64,000 nt of DNA from Aphidius gifuensis (GCF_014905175.1 NC_057791.1:8566492-8630491), one strand, 5' to 3'. Shown: positions 10,847 through 22,219, counted from the stretch's first letter. Notes: a model not told the origin generated them from the letters alone. Numbers and translations: made by a program.

Positions 10847-12287
10847 GGGATTACCTCGGCCAGTCACTAAATATTAGAATGCTTTGAAATTTTTACAGTA
10901 GATTCTTGAAATACTGATACATTTTATGTAATTTTTTGGTAATTGTTTGTGAGCTCGTTATTTTTTTATTAATTTTCAAAGTTGACAACTTTTAACATGG
11001 GCTCTTATGGAGAATATGATTTTTGTCAAAAAAAAGTCCATTAAAATACCGATATCTTTATTCGACAATGTTACACCGTGAAAAAAAAGCTATTGGGTTA
11101 TAAAATGAGACAAAACAAAACGTATAAAAAAAAATTAAAGAGGTTTGGAGCTTAGTTTTTTATAATTAATAGCTAAAGTATGAAAAAATTCATCTAATCG
11201 AGCAGTATATATGACGTCTACTATATTCTAATGTAGGCTTGGCAACACCCATGGTAGAAGTACTACAGGTATGGCAGTAGTTCATGCTTTTTTCGTCGCG
11301 TTCTGCGCAGCCTTATTTTTTCAACCAATCAACAACGCGCCATCGAGCTGTTTTGCTTTTCTTTCTAACACGCAATCTCTATTATAAGAGCCTCTCTCTC
11401 TAACATACTGTTTTGACAACTATTTTTTATATTGTTGTAAATACTAATAAATACTATGTACACATACTATGTACACAAATAAATGTATATGTGGAGCATG
11501 TTTATAAAAAATCAAAAAAATAAAAAAACCAAGACAGTTTAACAAATAAATTATAATATTTTCATTATTGTTGTTTTTTTTATGCCACAAACAATAGAGG
11601 TTGTGTTGTATTTATTATACTTGGATTTATTTATTTAATATAATTAATTAGTTTTTATTTTTGATGTATGTGAATCATTATAAAATATACCAAATCTAGT
11701 TGAATAAATATGATAACTTTTGAAAAATTTAAAAAAAACTTGAAAATTTTCTTAACAAATTTGTATCGCGCGCGCATAAAGTCTTCCATTTTTGTGGCAA
11801 GAAGGCGACCTTTTGATTGGTCGATTCACAGCGGCCAAACCAGGCTGCGCACTGCCATACCTGTAGTATTTCTACCATGGCAACACCGAATTGTGATCCG
11901 CCATGTTGTGGCGCGTAGGTTTAAAACCGCCAGTAATAAATCCCACATTGATACACACATACTGCCACAGCAGCTATATCATACACTAACACAACCGCAC
12001 TCTCAGTACAACCAACTGTTTTCTTTTTTTGCGGTGTTTCACGATTTACACATTTTTTTTAACTATTAAATAAATGTTTAAAAAAATAAAAAGTTGATAA
12101 AATATATTTCAGGGATTAATAATATTAGGTTATGATACAATAATTATTTCAAAAAATTATTGTTTTATCAAAAAAAAAAAATGGAAACTTCATCTTTTTG
12201 AGGTTGGCAATGGCTCTCGGACCAATGTATTAAACATAGGCTTTATCCCCTATCTCCTATACCCCAAAATTTGGCCGAGGTAATCCC
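10847..12287. mobile_element. TTAA-flanked piggyBac-like element 2, copy A
   Basis: Perfect ends GGGATTACCTCGGCCA and TGGCCGAGGTAATCCC are flanked by TTAA at 10843-10846 and 12288-12291. A second copy at 44416-45202 is near-identical but shorter. The length difference is almost wholly explained by the nested P-like element at 11250-11879. No transposase frame was found. Confidence 0.85.
11250..11879. mobile_element. P-like non-autonomous element with 8-bp TSD and known empty site
   Basis: The terminal inverted repeat is about 28 bp, starting CATGGTAGAAGTACTACAGG and ending with TACTACAGG's inverse and TTCTACCATG. The 8-bp direct repeat GCAACACC flanks it at 11242-11249 and 11880-11887. The homologous position in the second copy of the host element (about 44815) reads CTTGGCAACACCGAATTG with a single GCAACACC. 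That is the pre-insertion site. CA...TG ends with 8-bp duplications fit the P superfamily; hAT is the alternative. It has no coding content. Confidence 0.85.
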
Positions 12288-12404
12288 TTAATATATTTTT
12301 ATATGTATACATGGTAAGAATGAAAAACAATCAGTCTTAGTGACCCGAATAAAAATCGATGGATGGCAAGTCATAGGTTGGTCAGTCTTCAATATGCTAC
12401 TGAG

Positions 12405-12795
12405 TTGTAAAATTGTATAAAATTTTATAAATGTCCATATATGTTTGTATATAACCATATATAATTGTATACAAGATAAATAAAGTAAGCTACCAAGTAC
12501 CAAGTTGTATAGTTGTATATGATTTTATAAATTCATATATAAACATATATAAATATATATACAATTGTATATGTCCATATATGTTTGTATATAACTATAT
12601 ATGATTGTATACAAGATTAGTAAACTAAGCTACCAAGTTGTATGGTTGTATATGATTGTATATAGTTGTATATGATTGTATATAGTTGTATACAATTAGT
12701 TGTTGTTGTTGTATACAATATAGTTGTATATGATTGTGTATAGTTGTATATGGTTGTATATGGTTGTATACAAACCGTTTTTCCCGGGGTGTTAA
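12405..12795. repeat. TTGTATA-word repeat, copy B
   Basis: Dozens of GTTGTATA, TATATGATT and TTGTATACAA words occur with variable spacing. They end at AAACCGTTTTTCCCGGGG near 12788, an end motif also seen in related word repeats (TTTTTTCCCGGGCAG at 15705; CTCGGGAAAACAGG at 22861). Apparent open frames here (Tyr/His/Ile repeats) are translations of the repeat. Confidence 0.6.
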
Positions 12796-12825
12796 TACTG
12801 TGATAATCAAGCCAAGGATAATAAT

Positions 12826-13290
12826 AAAGATGTTAAATCAAATAAAAAAAAACCCTTACAACCATATTCATCGGATGATGATAAAAATGTACCTGATACT
12901 TTTTGTACATGTGAAATGTGGACTTCATGGTTATCTAGCTGAATTTGATAGTTTAATTTCGTGCAATCCAAAATGTACAAAACAAATTGAAATATCAAAA
13001 CAACAAAAATGGCGAAAAGAAAATGATAATTATTTTTAACGTATTGAAAGAAGACGTAGAAAAAAAGAAAAACAAGCAAAAGAAAATGATAAAAAAGATT
13101 TAACAAATGAAAATGGTAATGAAATTAAAACAACGTCCACTATGTGGTTTTAAACGTGGTGTGGAAAAAAAATTAATACTATCATGATTCTGAACATGAT
13201 TAGTTCAAGATATTGAACAACATAAATGTCATTACTGATGAAAGATTTTAAAAATATCAAAAGAAAAAAAAAAGAAATTATAATTTTAAA
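12826..13290 (+). pseudogene. decayed coding stretch (Lys/Asn-rich, Cys pairs)
   Basis: Frame-shifting pieces can be followed: DDDKNVPDTFCTCEMWTSWL, then LAEFDSLISCNPKCTKQIEI with QQKWRKENDNYF, a stop, then RIERRRRKKEKQAKENDKKD, then RPLCGFKRGVEKK. Codon-like composition persists through at least three stops and two shifts, so it looks like an old gene fragment. The Cys pairs suggest a metal-binding region, but I cannot name the family. It may belong with 6370-6700. Confidence 0.4.
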
Positions 13291-13299
13291 TTTTAATTA

Positions 13300-14840
13300 C
13301 TATCATTTTTATTATTTTTATTGAAATTGGATAAAAAAATATATTTCTATATATATATATATAAATATGTGATTATATATTTCGAAAGTAATCATGTATG
13401 TTTTTATATATAAACAATGTATATAATATTAAATGTATTCAAATAAAATTTTGAGCTTGACCCATTTATTTATTTCATTTTGTTTTTACTACTTTTTCTT
13501 TTATATATTCTATTTATATTCAACCTTTCTTTGTTTTTAAGTTAATATTAAATTTTAAATGTTAAATATTAATTTTTACGTACCTAAAAATTTTATTCTT
13601 AAATTTGTAACAAAGCCCAGATTAATTTTACACTACTCTCATTACCTCGTGATTAATCTAATTTCTCTTTTTTTTTTTTTTGTTGCTTATTAATTTTATA
13701 TCGCGAAAAATTATAATTTCAAAATAATCGAACAATTTTTATTTCATTTAATTAAATATTGAAATTTTTTTCTACTTTTTTTTCAGCAAAAAAAAAAAGG
13801 ATATAAAATCATGATTTTTTTTAGCTAGAAATTTTATACACATTAAACACATACATCATAAATTTCAAACATTTATATTTTTATATAACTTATTGATCCA
13901 TTTAATTTTGTAGAATTTTTTCGATGTTTAAATATTAAATTAATTCATGTGATAAATATATGAAATATTTCTATAATAAAATATTTTTAATTATTTTTAA
14001 ATTTTAAATTTGTGATAAAAAAGATTTCTGCAATATTAATCGATTCTCAAAAACATTCATATTTCCTGCAATACTGACTGTCTTATAAATTCGGATGAAT
14101 CAGTATTTCGTGTAATTTCGATTGAGTATATTACAATATTGCGTGAAAAAACAAATTAGTTTCCATTAATAATTAAATGATTTTCTAATCGCCTATATGA
14201 TCACATACAGATAATTAATTTATTGATAACATAACAGTTTGTAATTTGCGAGTCCTTAATTAGTAGAATTCTTGCAATATAATTATAAAATTTTACTGCT
14301 CAAAAGGACATCAAATTTTTTATACATGTGTCATTAATTAAAAAATAAATAATTATTATTGTATTAACTGGATGCAATTTGAGTTTGAAACTAATAAATG
14401 TACTCATACAAATCGTCTTATAAAAACGTTAGAGTCATAAGTTGGTTTTCAAATGTTAAGAGCTTTATTTTATTTATCATTATAAGGAATATATATTTTT
14501 ATAAAAATTATAATTTAAAATTTCAATTGATACGTGAATTGAAAATGTGTAATTATATTTGTAGCAAAATATGTTAATCGTAAATATCATTATATTTTTC
14601 TATTTACAATTCTCATCAAATGGCACATAAATTCGATTTTAACTATGAAAGAAAACCACGTTGAGTAAGAATATTTTTGTTCATTTTATTGGATAGCTAA
14701 CTTTTTTTCGATTATTTATAGTTTTCAAAGTAATTTTCACGTGTGTGAGTTTAGTATTAGCATTTTATAATTTCGAATATTTTACTTTTTTTAGTGAGTG
14801 ACATTATCAAATATAAAAATGTGTGAAATGTGTTTTTTTG
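13300..14840. other. no gene seen; AT-rich
   Basis: About 1.5 kb of very AT-rich DNA with T and A runs. No frame longer than chance, no inverted repeat and no motif shared with the rest of the window was noticed. Confidence 0.5.
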
Positions 14841-14848
14841 AAATATAT

Positions 14849-15276
14849 CCCTGGTAGAAATAATCTCTCCGGATTTTCTCCGGATTTCTCTGGATTTCTC
14901 CGGATTTTCTCCGGACTTACTCCGGATTTCTCCGGATTTTCTACGTAATTGAGACTTCCGGAGATATGTACGGAGTAATCTCCAGACTATTTCTATAATA
15001 TCTCCGGATATTTACCGGAATTTTGACTTAAAAAAACAAACACAAAAAAATGGAAAAATTAATAAGAAAAAGTAGAAATAAGAGTTTACATACGAAAAAT
15101 AAAAAAGAAATTTTTTCTGAAAAAATCCGGAGAAAATCCGGAGAAAACCCGAAAAAACTCCGGAATAATATCTCCGGAAGTCTCAATTGCGTAGAAAATC
15201 CGGAGAAATCCGGAGAAAGTTAGTAGACAATCTGGAGAAATCCGGAGATAATCCGGAGAGATTGTTTCTACCAGGG
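14849..15276. mobile_element. CCCTGGTAGAAAT element, CCGGA-word interior
   Basis: The ends are CCCTGGTAGAAATAATCTCT and AGATTGTTTCTACCAGGG, flanked by ATAT on both sides (possible target duplication). The interior is built from TCTCCGGAT / ATCCGGAGA words in opposite orientations on the two halves, making one large imperfect foldback. A relative with the same words lies at 29901-30171. Confidence 0.75.
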
Positions 15277-15559
15277 ATATGCTTTCAATAATTCATACTA
15301 CAGAAATTAAGCTTTTTTACAAAAAAATTATAGTGTAATCTATATAATTCTATGAATAATTCAAACAGGTAATATTGAATTACTATATATATAGTGTTCA
15401 TATGGAAACAACGCTAGGGACTTTCTATTTCTTCGAATTCTACACTACAGATAGTTTCAAGTTGGCTCCCGTGGCCTCAACACTGAAATATAATAAAACT
15501 GGAAGCCGAACTTCGTGTCGCCGAGAGAGAAACTCAATGGTTGGCCTGTTGTCCTTGTC

Positions 15560-15710
15560 GGTACATGTAGATCTGCGTTGATCTACATCGTCCAAACATA
15601 TTTTACTATAGTGTAGTCGGTTGAGTAGATCTACATAGATGCGCTCAATCAGCAGATCTACGGCAACACATCTATTTAGATCTACCTTATTTTTTCCCGG
15701 GCAGTCACGT
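15560..15710. repeat. AGATCTAC-word repeat, copy A
   Basis: TAGATCTAC, AGATCTGCG and their complements recur about eight times. The segment ends TTTTTTCCCGGGCAG. The related stretch at 45355-45545 uses the same word. It is non-coding. Confidence 0.55.
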
Positions 15711-15745
15711 CAACTATAATTGATTGAGACTACTGAAATATAATG

Positions 15746-16223
15746 TAAAGGCTTGTGGCCACTAGCATAGTTTTTCGACCAAGTTCTATGCCATAGCGCT
15801 ATGGAAGGAAAAGTTCACATATGACGGCTATAGGGCGGCGTTTTAATCGTTTCTTGAAATTGTTTCAGCTGTACCAACTTGCTTACAAACACATAAAAGA
15901 TAAATAAAAATATAACCTTTTTTATTTGTTGACAATTTGATATTTTGACAGTCAATCATTATATATATGTACTATACATGTGTAAATATAAACAAACAAA
16001 TTTATTAATAACGCTAACCATTGTTGTTGTATTTTTTTAATGTTGGCTGTATCAAAAAAAACTAGTGTGAAGTTAGCGGTTCTATGCTGAAAATGCTGCA
16101 TGCAGCATTTTTTCAACATAGTCCTCGGCGGCCATTTTCTAGTAAATTTCTAGTTAAATATAGTGACACAAGTGCTATGGCATAGAACTTGGTCGAAAAA
16201 CTATGCTAGTGGCCACATGCCTT
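15746..16223. mobile_element. M2 inverted-repeat element, copy 2
   Basis: The ends TAAAGGCTTGTGGCCACTAG and TAGTGGCCACATGCCTTA, with the AGTTTTTCGACCAAGTTCTA arms inside, match the element at 3514-4077. The interior matches that copy in inverted order. It has no coding frame. Confidence 0.8.
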
Positions 16224-16396
16224 AACTTTTATACTGTGTAGTACTAGTTTGTTTTGACGTTGACTGTACAAGATTTAATGTGCGCATGCGTGAGTGAGAG
16301 GGAATGCCAACCAATATATTGCTATCTCTAGCGACACTCCGTACATTGGCTACGCATAGGAGTTCACCTTCCAGTTTTATTATATTTCAGTGGACA

Positions 16397-16549
16397 GCAC
16401 CCGTATTCACAAGGCATTACAATTTAGGGCTTTTTCATCCACCGGTGGCGCTTGTGGAGCTTTTATATGTAAAATCTATAGAAAAAAAAATTTATAAGCG
16501 CCATCAGTGGCAAAAAAAAGCCCTAAATTGTATAAAATATGCCCTGCAC
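16397..16549. mobile_element. M1 hairpin MITE, copy 4 (right end displaced)
   Basis: This starts GCACCCGTATTCACAAGGCA and runs through both arms to GCCCTG at 16547. The outer right end is not the usual TGAATACGGGTGC. Instead the sequence becomes GCAC, which is part of the 8-bp duplication made by the P-like element that begins at 16550. Confidence 0.8.
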
Positions 16550-16576
16550 CAAGGTCTGTAGTGGTCTGTAGATTAA

Positions 16577-17051
16577 GGTGTTACCCGCGCATATCTAGAG
16601 ACCTCTTGCGGATGGCATTTAGAAACATAATATTTCTATGAGTGCGAACGAGATAAAAAAAAAGGAGAAAATCTCGTTTCTCACTTCCACTTAAGTATTT
16701 AAACGAAGACAAAAATTTATTTTTATTTGTTGTAAAATAAAAAGGTCTCAAAGCCCTATTAATTTTTATATCAAAAGTTTCCTTATTGTTTCTTCTATCT
16801 ATACTTAGTTTTTGATAAAGCTAGCCGTATTTTTCATGAAATGGCTAACCAGGTTTCTAAAAACTCAACCGGACTCTCCATAAGAACCTATGTATAACCT
16901 CCAAAAAAGTAGCCTACTTTATTAATTAATTACTAAGTAATTAGCTACAAGAAAATTATCATAAAATTTGAGCGTGTGTATTACTATTTCATTAAGCTAC
17001 TTAAAAAATTCCAAGGCTCTATCCGTATTTTTGATTTGTGCTGGATATTCC
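16577..17051. mobile_element. TTAA-flanked element inside the left P-like TIR
   Basis: TTAA at 16573-16576 and 17052-17055 flank ends GGTGTTACCCGCGCATATC and GATTTGTGCTGGATATTCC. About 13 of 19 positions match as an inverted repeat. Removing it reconstitutes the P-like terminal repeat seen intact at 20862-20904, which confirms insertion. It is probably piggyBac-like and non-coding. Confidence 0.7.
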
Positions 17052-17595
17052 TTAATAGACGGCTGGGATAAGGTCGTCGCACGAGCATCAAACATGGCCG
17101 ACTTTTAGGCGCGCATTATTTAAACCATCTTTATAGCTTACCTACATCTGGTCTATTACAGAAACAGTATACAACAAGAAGTTAACACTTAATTTTTTCA
17201 ATTAATAATTAATTAAATATTCTGAAAAATTGACAAAGTTATCAGACAGTTTAATATAAATAGTTGTAAAAAAGTGAAACAAAAGTTACTCGAATAATAT
17301 AATTTTTTCTTTTTCAATATAAAAATAAAATAATCGAATACAATTTTTTATCTGACAACAAAATATATTTTTCTGGCTTTAGTAGGCTTTTGCCTGTCGC
17401 ATACTATAAATAAGTGAATAAAATAACTCAATTAAAAGGTTTTTAAAGAATGGACAATTTTCCGAATACATTAAGAAGCTTGTTAAACTTGTTTTTAATT
17501 TTTTCTCGTTGTCTTTCTGACAGTATCCTTTTTTCTTATTCAACTCGTAATTTGCAGTCTAAACTAATATTTATTTTTTTTAAGCTTTCTACTTC

Positions 17596-17930
17596 CTAGT
17601 TTAAACTCGAAATTTCGTGGTGATAAAGACAATGTTGATTTTGAAGCATGAAATCAAATTTAATAACTCCTTCATTATATTTTTTTATTATTTCTGCTTG
17701 TAATTCATCAGCAAGAATTGATACTAAATGATCCTTATCCAAGTTTACTAATGGCAATTCAATCTGCTGCTCATCACTTGGTAAACATTTGGTATTATTA
17801 GACTTTAGTAACTTGAATAAACTCTTTTTGTTGTCAGTGGTATATTTATCTATGATTACATCAAGCAATGGTCTGGAAAAAGATTCACCTAAGGTTGTTG
17901 TTGACAACTGCTTTAGTGATTCACATGAAG
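17596..17930 (-). CDS. C-terminal exon of the P-like element's THAP gene (uncertain)
   Basis: A clean minus-strand frame of about 111 codons runs from an AATTAG acceptor near 17931 (first residues TSCESLKQLSTTTLGESFSR) to a stop at 17596. It has ordinary, non-repetitive composition and a predicted helical segment (HLVSILADELQAEIIKKYNE). It lies inside the P-like element, downstream of and on the same strand as the THAP segment. The upstream donor is ambiguous, so its joining is inferred. I do not recognise the domain; it is not an identifiable P-transposase catalytic region. Confidence 0.45.
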
Positions 17931-18049
17931 TCTAATTAACATCATGTTCTAAAAAAAAAATAACTATTAATATTTTTTTATCAAGACAACTTTAATATAA
18001 GTTAAAATTCAATGTTTATTCTTACTCACGTCACTTGTATTTTGGTGAA

Positions 18050-20392
18050 TCCTTAAATAAAAAAAGCATTGGTGTCATGGCGTCGCATTTTGCGTGCGCA
18101 TCTAAATTTGAACTTGGCGCTTCATTTTTCAAACTTAGCGCCTCATTTTTAAATTTACTGGAATCTGATTGGGGTATTAGAAGGTCACGTGCATGTCGTA
18201 TAAATTGATATAGGTGGCGCTAATTGCATATACATATGTATGTGTGTGTTGACATTTGTGATTATAACAACATTTTATATCTGTCAAAAAATATTAATGC
18301 CCATAACCTTCAAACGATTTACCAATATTTAATTGAATTGTTATAAATAAAAGAATAGTTAATGTGTTATAAATAAATAACGAATAATTAAAAAAAAGAA
18401 CTACATTCAAACACAAAAAAAAAAAAGATAGATTCATTTTTAAATAGGACACGCGGACCTGTAAGAATGAAATCAAGATTTGTACATTTTAATTAACAAT
18501 AACAAAGTATTGTTAATTAAAATTTTGGAGTAAACAGATTTTTTTATCTAATCATTATTGAAGTACGAAACCTGCATTCATTGGTTTAAATAAACTCACG
18601 ACATTCTCTTCAAGAAAAAAAAAAAATTAATTCAACAATATTTATAAATAAATGTTAACAATTGTTCGAGGTGACATGTAATCGTTAATTAACAATTTTT
18701 CATATTATTTTCCACTGAAGTACGAATTCTGCTATTATCAGCCAACGTTTTTCTCTCCAAAGATAAAAAAAGAATTATTTAAAAGGATTATTCTATTATT
18801 TTGAGCGTGTCATGTAATTGTTTATTAACAATTCCATGGTGTCTTAAAAAAAAAATGTTATTGAATGATTTGTTTTTACCCTCGAAGGAAAAGTCATAGG
18901 TTAATTTATATTGATAATAACAGAATTTGTCCTTCAATGGAAAATAATAGAAAAAAATTGTTTGACGAAAATTGATTATTAACAATTGCATGGCACCTCG
19001 GATAATAAATAATGATAGATAATTTTTTTCTTTATTCTCGAAAAAAAAGTCATGAGCTTATTTGAATCAATGAAAGCAGGATTCGTACTTTAATAATATT
19101 AAAAAAAAAATAGTTTACTCGAGAATTTAAATTTACAATACTTTGTTGAATAATCAGAACATTTTGTACTAATTTGTACAAACATTGGATTTTTACCTCA
19201 AGAACAACGACAAAATTAAAATATTTGCTCTAAAATGTTCATATTCGCAAACGCATCGGGTCTTTTTGATTGAATTCTTATCTAATTTAAAGAAAAAAGC
19301 AGAAGCTAATTTGCACTCATAAAATCGGAATTTGTACATCAATAATAATAACAAAATATTGTGAATTAAAATTTGGAGTAAGCTATTTCTTCTTACAATA
19401 AATAGCAGATGATGGTAGAAGATAGATGAAAAAAAAATTGTTGAACGACAATTATTTATTAACAGTTGCATAGTGCCGTCAATAAAAAATATTTTTAAAA
19501 TTTTAAATAATTTTTTATTATTTTTGATGAGAAAGACGTGAGCTAAAAAATTCTAATTAACAATTTATGTTATTGTTATTGAGGTGTAACTTTTTATTTT
19601 ATTGATACAAGTTGTAGCTTTTCCCTGGTGGAAATATTACTCCGGCATTACTCCTGCATTACTCCGACATGAGATTGATGCCGGAGTAATTTCGTCGGCA
19701 TGAAATTAGTACCAGCAAAATAATTTCGGTATGAGATCAATGAAAGAGATAAAAATCCAGCATTGATCTCATGCCAGAGTAATTTCTCAAGAAATGGACC
19801 AAAAACGGAGTAATGCCGGAGAAATATTTCCACCAGAATTGCTCTTTTCTTTGAAATAGATAGGAAATAAATGGAAAAAGGATTCATCATTTAAAGCACC
19901 ATGACTCTGTATATTGTGTAAACATTTTTTGGAGTAAAATAACTTTTTTTTTTTTTTCATTTTGTCGTTATTCTTCAGGTGAATAATTCCGATGTTAATA
20001 GCACAAATTAATACAAAATAATTCTGATCATTTAGCAACTTTTTCATGATTCCGAGTCAATTCGAAAAAAAATTAACCTGTCCTCCACCTTTCAATAACG
20101 TGTAAATAAAATAATTGTTGACATTAAAATTACATTTAAAAATAAGTACAAATCAAAAGGCTTTTAATGGATTTCGTATCTGCGGGCTGGTCTCAAGCAT
20201 TCTATTAGGCATCCTCAAATATTATTTATAAATTAATTTTTCCTCCAATTAAAAATTTCATTGTTTTTTGTTTTTTTTTTTTGTTGATAACACCACATGA
20301 TGACGTGTCATTGGAATTTAGCATATATATAACATATAGCATATAGCATAGAAACAACTGAGGCGGCCGCTTGCGGCCGGCGAGGGCGCTAG
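18050..20392 (+). mobile_element. non-autonomous Helitron, copy 2
   Basis: On the plus strand the 5' end is A^TCCTTAAATAAAAAAAGCAT, followed by TGGTGTCATGGCG as in copy 1. The 3' end is a GGCGGCCGC / TTGCGGCCG hairpin at 20362-20380, then GCGAGGGCG and CTAG at 20389-20392, followed by T. Ends and much of the interior match 8654-10723 in the opposite orientation. It lacks any Rep/helicase frame. It contains a CCCTGGTGGAAAT element (19623-19836) that copy 1 appears to lack. Confidence 0.85.
19623..19836. mobile_element. CCCTGGTGGAAAT element, GGAGTAAT-word interior
   Basis: This begins CCCTGGTGGAAATATTACTC and ends GGAGAAATATTTCCACCAG, with the last GGG changed. The interior is made of CCGGCATTACTCC, ATGAGATTGATGCCGGAG and related words in inverted order. 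The same words make up 49757-49993. It lies inside Helitron copy 2. Confidence 0.75.
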
Positions 20393-20720
20393 TTTTATAC
20401 TTAAAAAATCTATCAAAACATCACCAAACAAAGTTGGTACTGCATTTGGTTTTAATTTTTTTTTAGCCATCCTGACGATGTTGTTCATATTGAGATTCAT
20501 TATGTTGGATTTTTATAAATATATCTGTAAATATCAATATTTTTTAACTAGTAAACTAATAATTTTGATCAGGAAAAAGAAAATCATGTGAAGAAATAAT
20601 CTTACCTCACATAACGTTAAGCTTGGTTTTATTCGGCTCACACCAGCACCAGTAGATCATTTTCGACGATGATCTGAATCTCTGGGGGAAGCAACCGATC
20701 GCACAACGTTGACGTACAAT
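20393..20720 (-). pseudogene. THAP-domain coding segment of the P-like element, split by a Helitron
   Basis: On the minus strand, a first exon around 20720-20597 ends with an RIKPSLTLCE-like reading before GTAAGATT, resembling the W..KP.S.LC part of THAP domains. A second frame at about 20500-20393 carries KKKLKPNAVPTLF, the conserved A-V-P-T-[IL]-F close of the THAP fold. The Helitron end falls directly in the codons after this (about 20392). If it is removed, the frame continues past 18049 to a possible donor. The N-terminal Cys pair is not clean, so the domain may already be damaged. Confidence 0.5.
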
Positions 20721-20917
20721 ATTTATTCAATAAATAAATGATTAAATTTTGATGTTGAAATTTTTTTGACATGCCATACACTGTTTGTTTACATTGTGTG
20801 GTGAACATTAGGAGTGGGGAATAGCATCAAACATGGCTGACCGCGCGTGCGCACTGAGTCATGCGACGACCTGATCCCAGCCGTCTATTAATCTACAGGC
20901 CTTGCCCTGCACCACCC

Positions 20918-21081
20918 GCACCCGTATTCACAGGGCATTACAATTTAGGGCTTTTTTCATCCACCGGTGGCGCTTGTAGAGCTTTTATATGTAAAATCTA
21001 TATAAAAAAAATTTTATAAGCGCCATCAGTGGCAAAAAAAAGCCCTAAATTGTATAAAATTTGCCCTGTGAATACGGGTGC
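20918..21081. mobile_element. M1 hairpin MITE, copy 5
   Basis: A full hairpin of 164 bp that starts GCACCCGTATTCACAGGGCA and ends TGTGAATACGGGTGC. It directly abuts the next copy at 21082. Confidence 0.85.
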
Positions 21082-21238
21082 GGTGTTCACGGGGCAAAAT
21101 TGTTCTCATTAAAGCTTTTTTTTCCACTGATGTCGCTTGACAAAATTTTTTTTATATAGATTTCACATAGAAAAGCTTCACTAACGCCACCATCGGAAAA
21201 AAAACGCCCTAATGAGAACATCCTCTGAATACGGGTGC
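21082..21238. mobile_element. M1 hairpin MITE, copy 6 (CTCATT type, left edge clipped)
   Basis: This begins with GTTCACGGGGCAAAATTGTT, lacking the first few bases of the usual end, and finishes CATCCTCTGAATACGGGTGC. The arms are CTCATTAAAGC and GCCCTAATGAG. It forms a head-to-tail pair with copy 5. Confidence 0.8.
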
Positions 21239-21636
21239 TGCAGCTGGCTGCAGCTATCGAATGCTCTGTGGTGGTCCTCGAGCCCACACTTACGCCTCTA
21301 CTGGCTAACTTCGAAAATCATTTATCATTTAGCTAACTTTCTAATAAATAATATTTAGTGTTCAATAAAATGGCAAGAACTCAACATCTTAAAATTTGTC
21401 TCGTTATTTAAGTAACCCAATTTATAATAATTATTAATTAATTAACAATAAATTAATTGACACTCATTTACGATTTACCAACAAATACACCATAAAAATA
21501 TGGATCATAATATAATACGCGGATCATGCGCACTTGTGAGGTAAACACATTTAATACTGTTTAATACCCACAGCTCCCCTACTGGAACGCACCCTATATG
21601 CATTACTTTTTGTTGCAAAAAAAGAGGAGGTTAGAG

Positions 21637-22068
21637 TGAGGGCTCAAACTCACGACAAGCAACATTTCGCTTGTAAACATGGCCGACATAATTCTAAGCG
21701 ATCTGAGCATGCGCAAATCCGTGATATAAGTCACTGTCGACACTGTCGAACTTGTGACTTATATCACGGAGGCACTGTGTTTATATGCAGTGTAAATAGT
21801 CAGCTGTCAGTAGTGCTACAAAAATAAAAACCAAATAATTATAAAAACATTTGGGCATGACACCACATTACACAAAAAAAAATATATAAACAAAACCTTG
21901 AGCAAAAGTGTAATATTGAGATTTTAATAAGGTTATATTTATTTTTTTTTTTGAACCGTGACAATAGCACAGCTCATACTGAAATCACGGATTCGCGCAT
22001 GCCCAGTAGATCCGTAGGAACAGCGGCCATGTTTACAAGCGAAATGTTGCTTGTCGTGAGTTTGAGCC
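21637..22068. mobile_element. foldback element with 47-bp inverted repeats
   Basis: GGGCTCAAACTCACGACAAG and CAACATTTCGCTTGTAAACA with TGGCCG at the left are exactly inverted at 22022-22068. Inner words ATCACGGA / TCCGTGAT extend the symmetry. The 430-bp element is non-coding. Its right end abuts M1 copy 7. Confidence 0.8.
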
Positions 22069-22070
22069 CT

Positions 22071-22219
22071 GCACCCGTATTCAGAGGATGTTCTCATTAG
22101 GGCTTTTTTTTTCCGATGGCGGCGCTTGTGAACTTTTTATATAGATTTTACATAGAAAAACTTCACAAGCGCCACCATCGGAAAAAAAACGCCCTAATGA
22201 GAACATCCTCTGAATACGG
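22071..22219. mobile_element. M1 hairpin MITE, copy 7 (CTCATT type)
   Basis: This starts GCACCCGTATTCAGAGGATG and ends CATCCTCTGAATACGG, sharing the final GC with the first bases of the next copy. It is a shortened hairpin of about 149 bp. Confidence 0.85.

Larger units (their letters stand above)
16550..20904 (-). mobile_element. P-like transposon with THAP remnants and exact 8-bp TSD
   Basis: The terminal inverted repeat starts CAAGGYCTGTAGATTAATAG and continues ACGGCTGGGATMAGGTCGTC for at least 40 bp. On the left it is interrupted by a TTAA element and carries a short GTCTGTAG duplication. The exact 8-bp direct repeat CCCTGCAC lies at 16542-16549 and 20905-20912. On the minus strand it encodes a THAP-like segment near its right end (20393-20720) and another exon near its left end (17596-17930). 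A Helitron (18050-20392) splits the THAP exon. CA ends, 8-bp duplication and THAP fit the P-element superfamily. No central transposase domain was found, so it is probably internally deleted. Confidence 0.8.

Noticed and set aside
12625..12810. Open frame rich in Tyr, His, Ile and Asn on the minus strand
   Set aside because: It is a direct translation of the TTGTATA-word repeat; the amino-acid pattern follows the DNA period.
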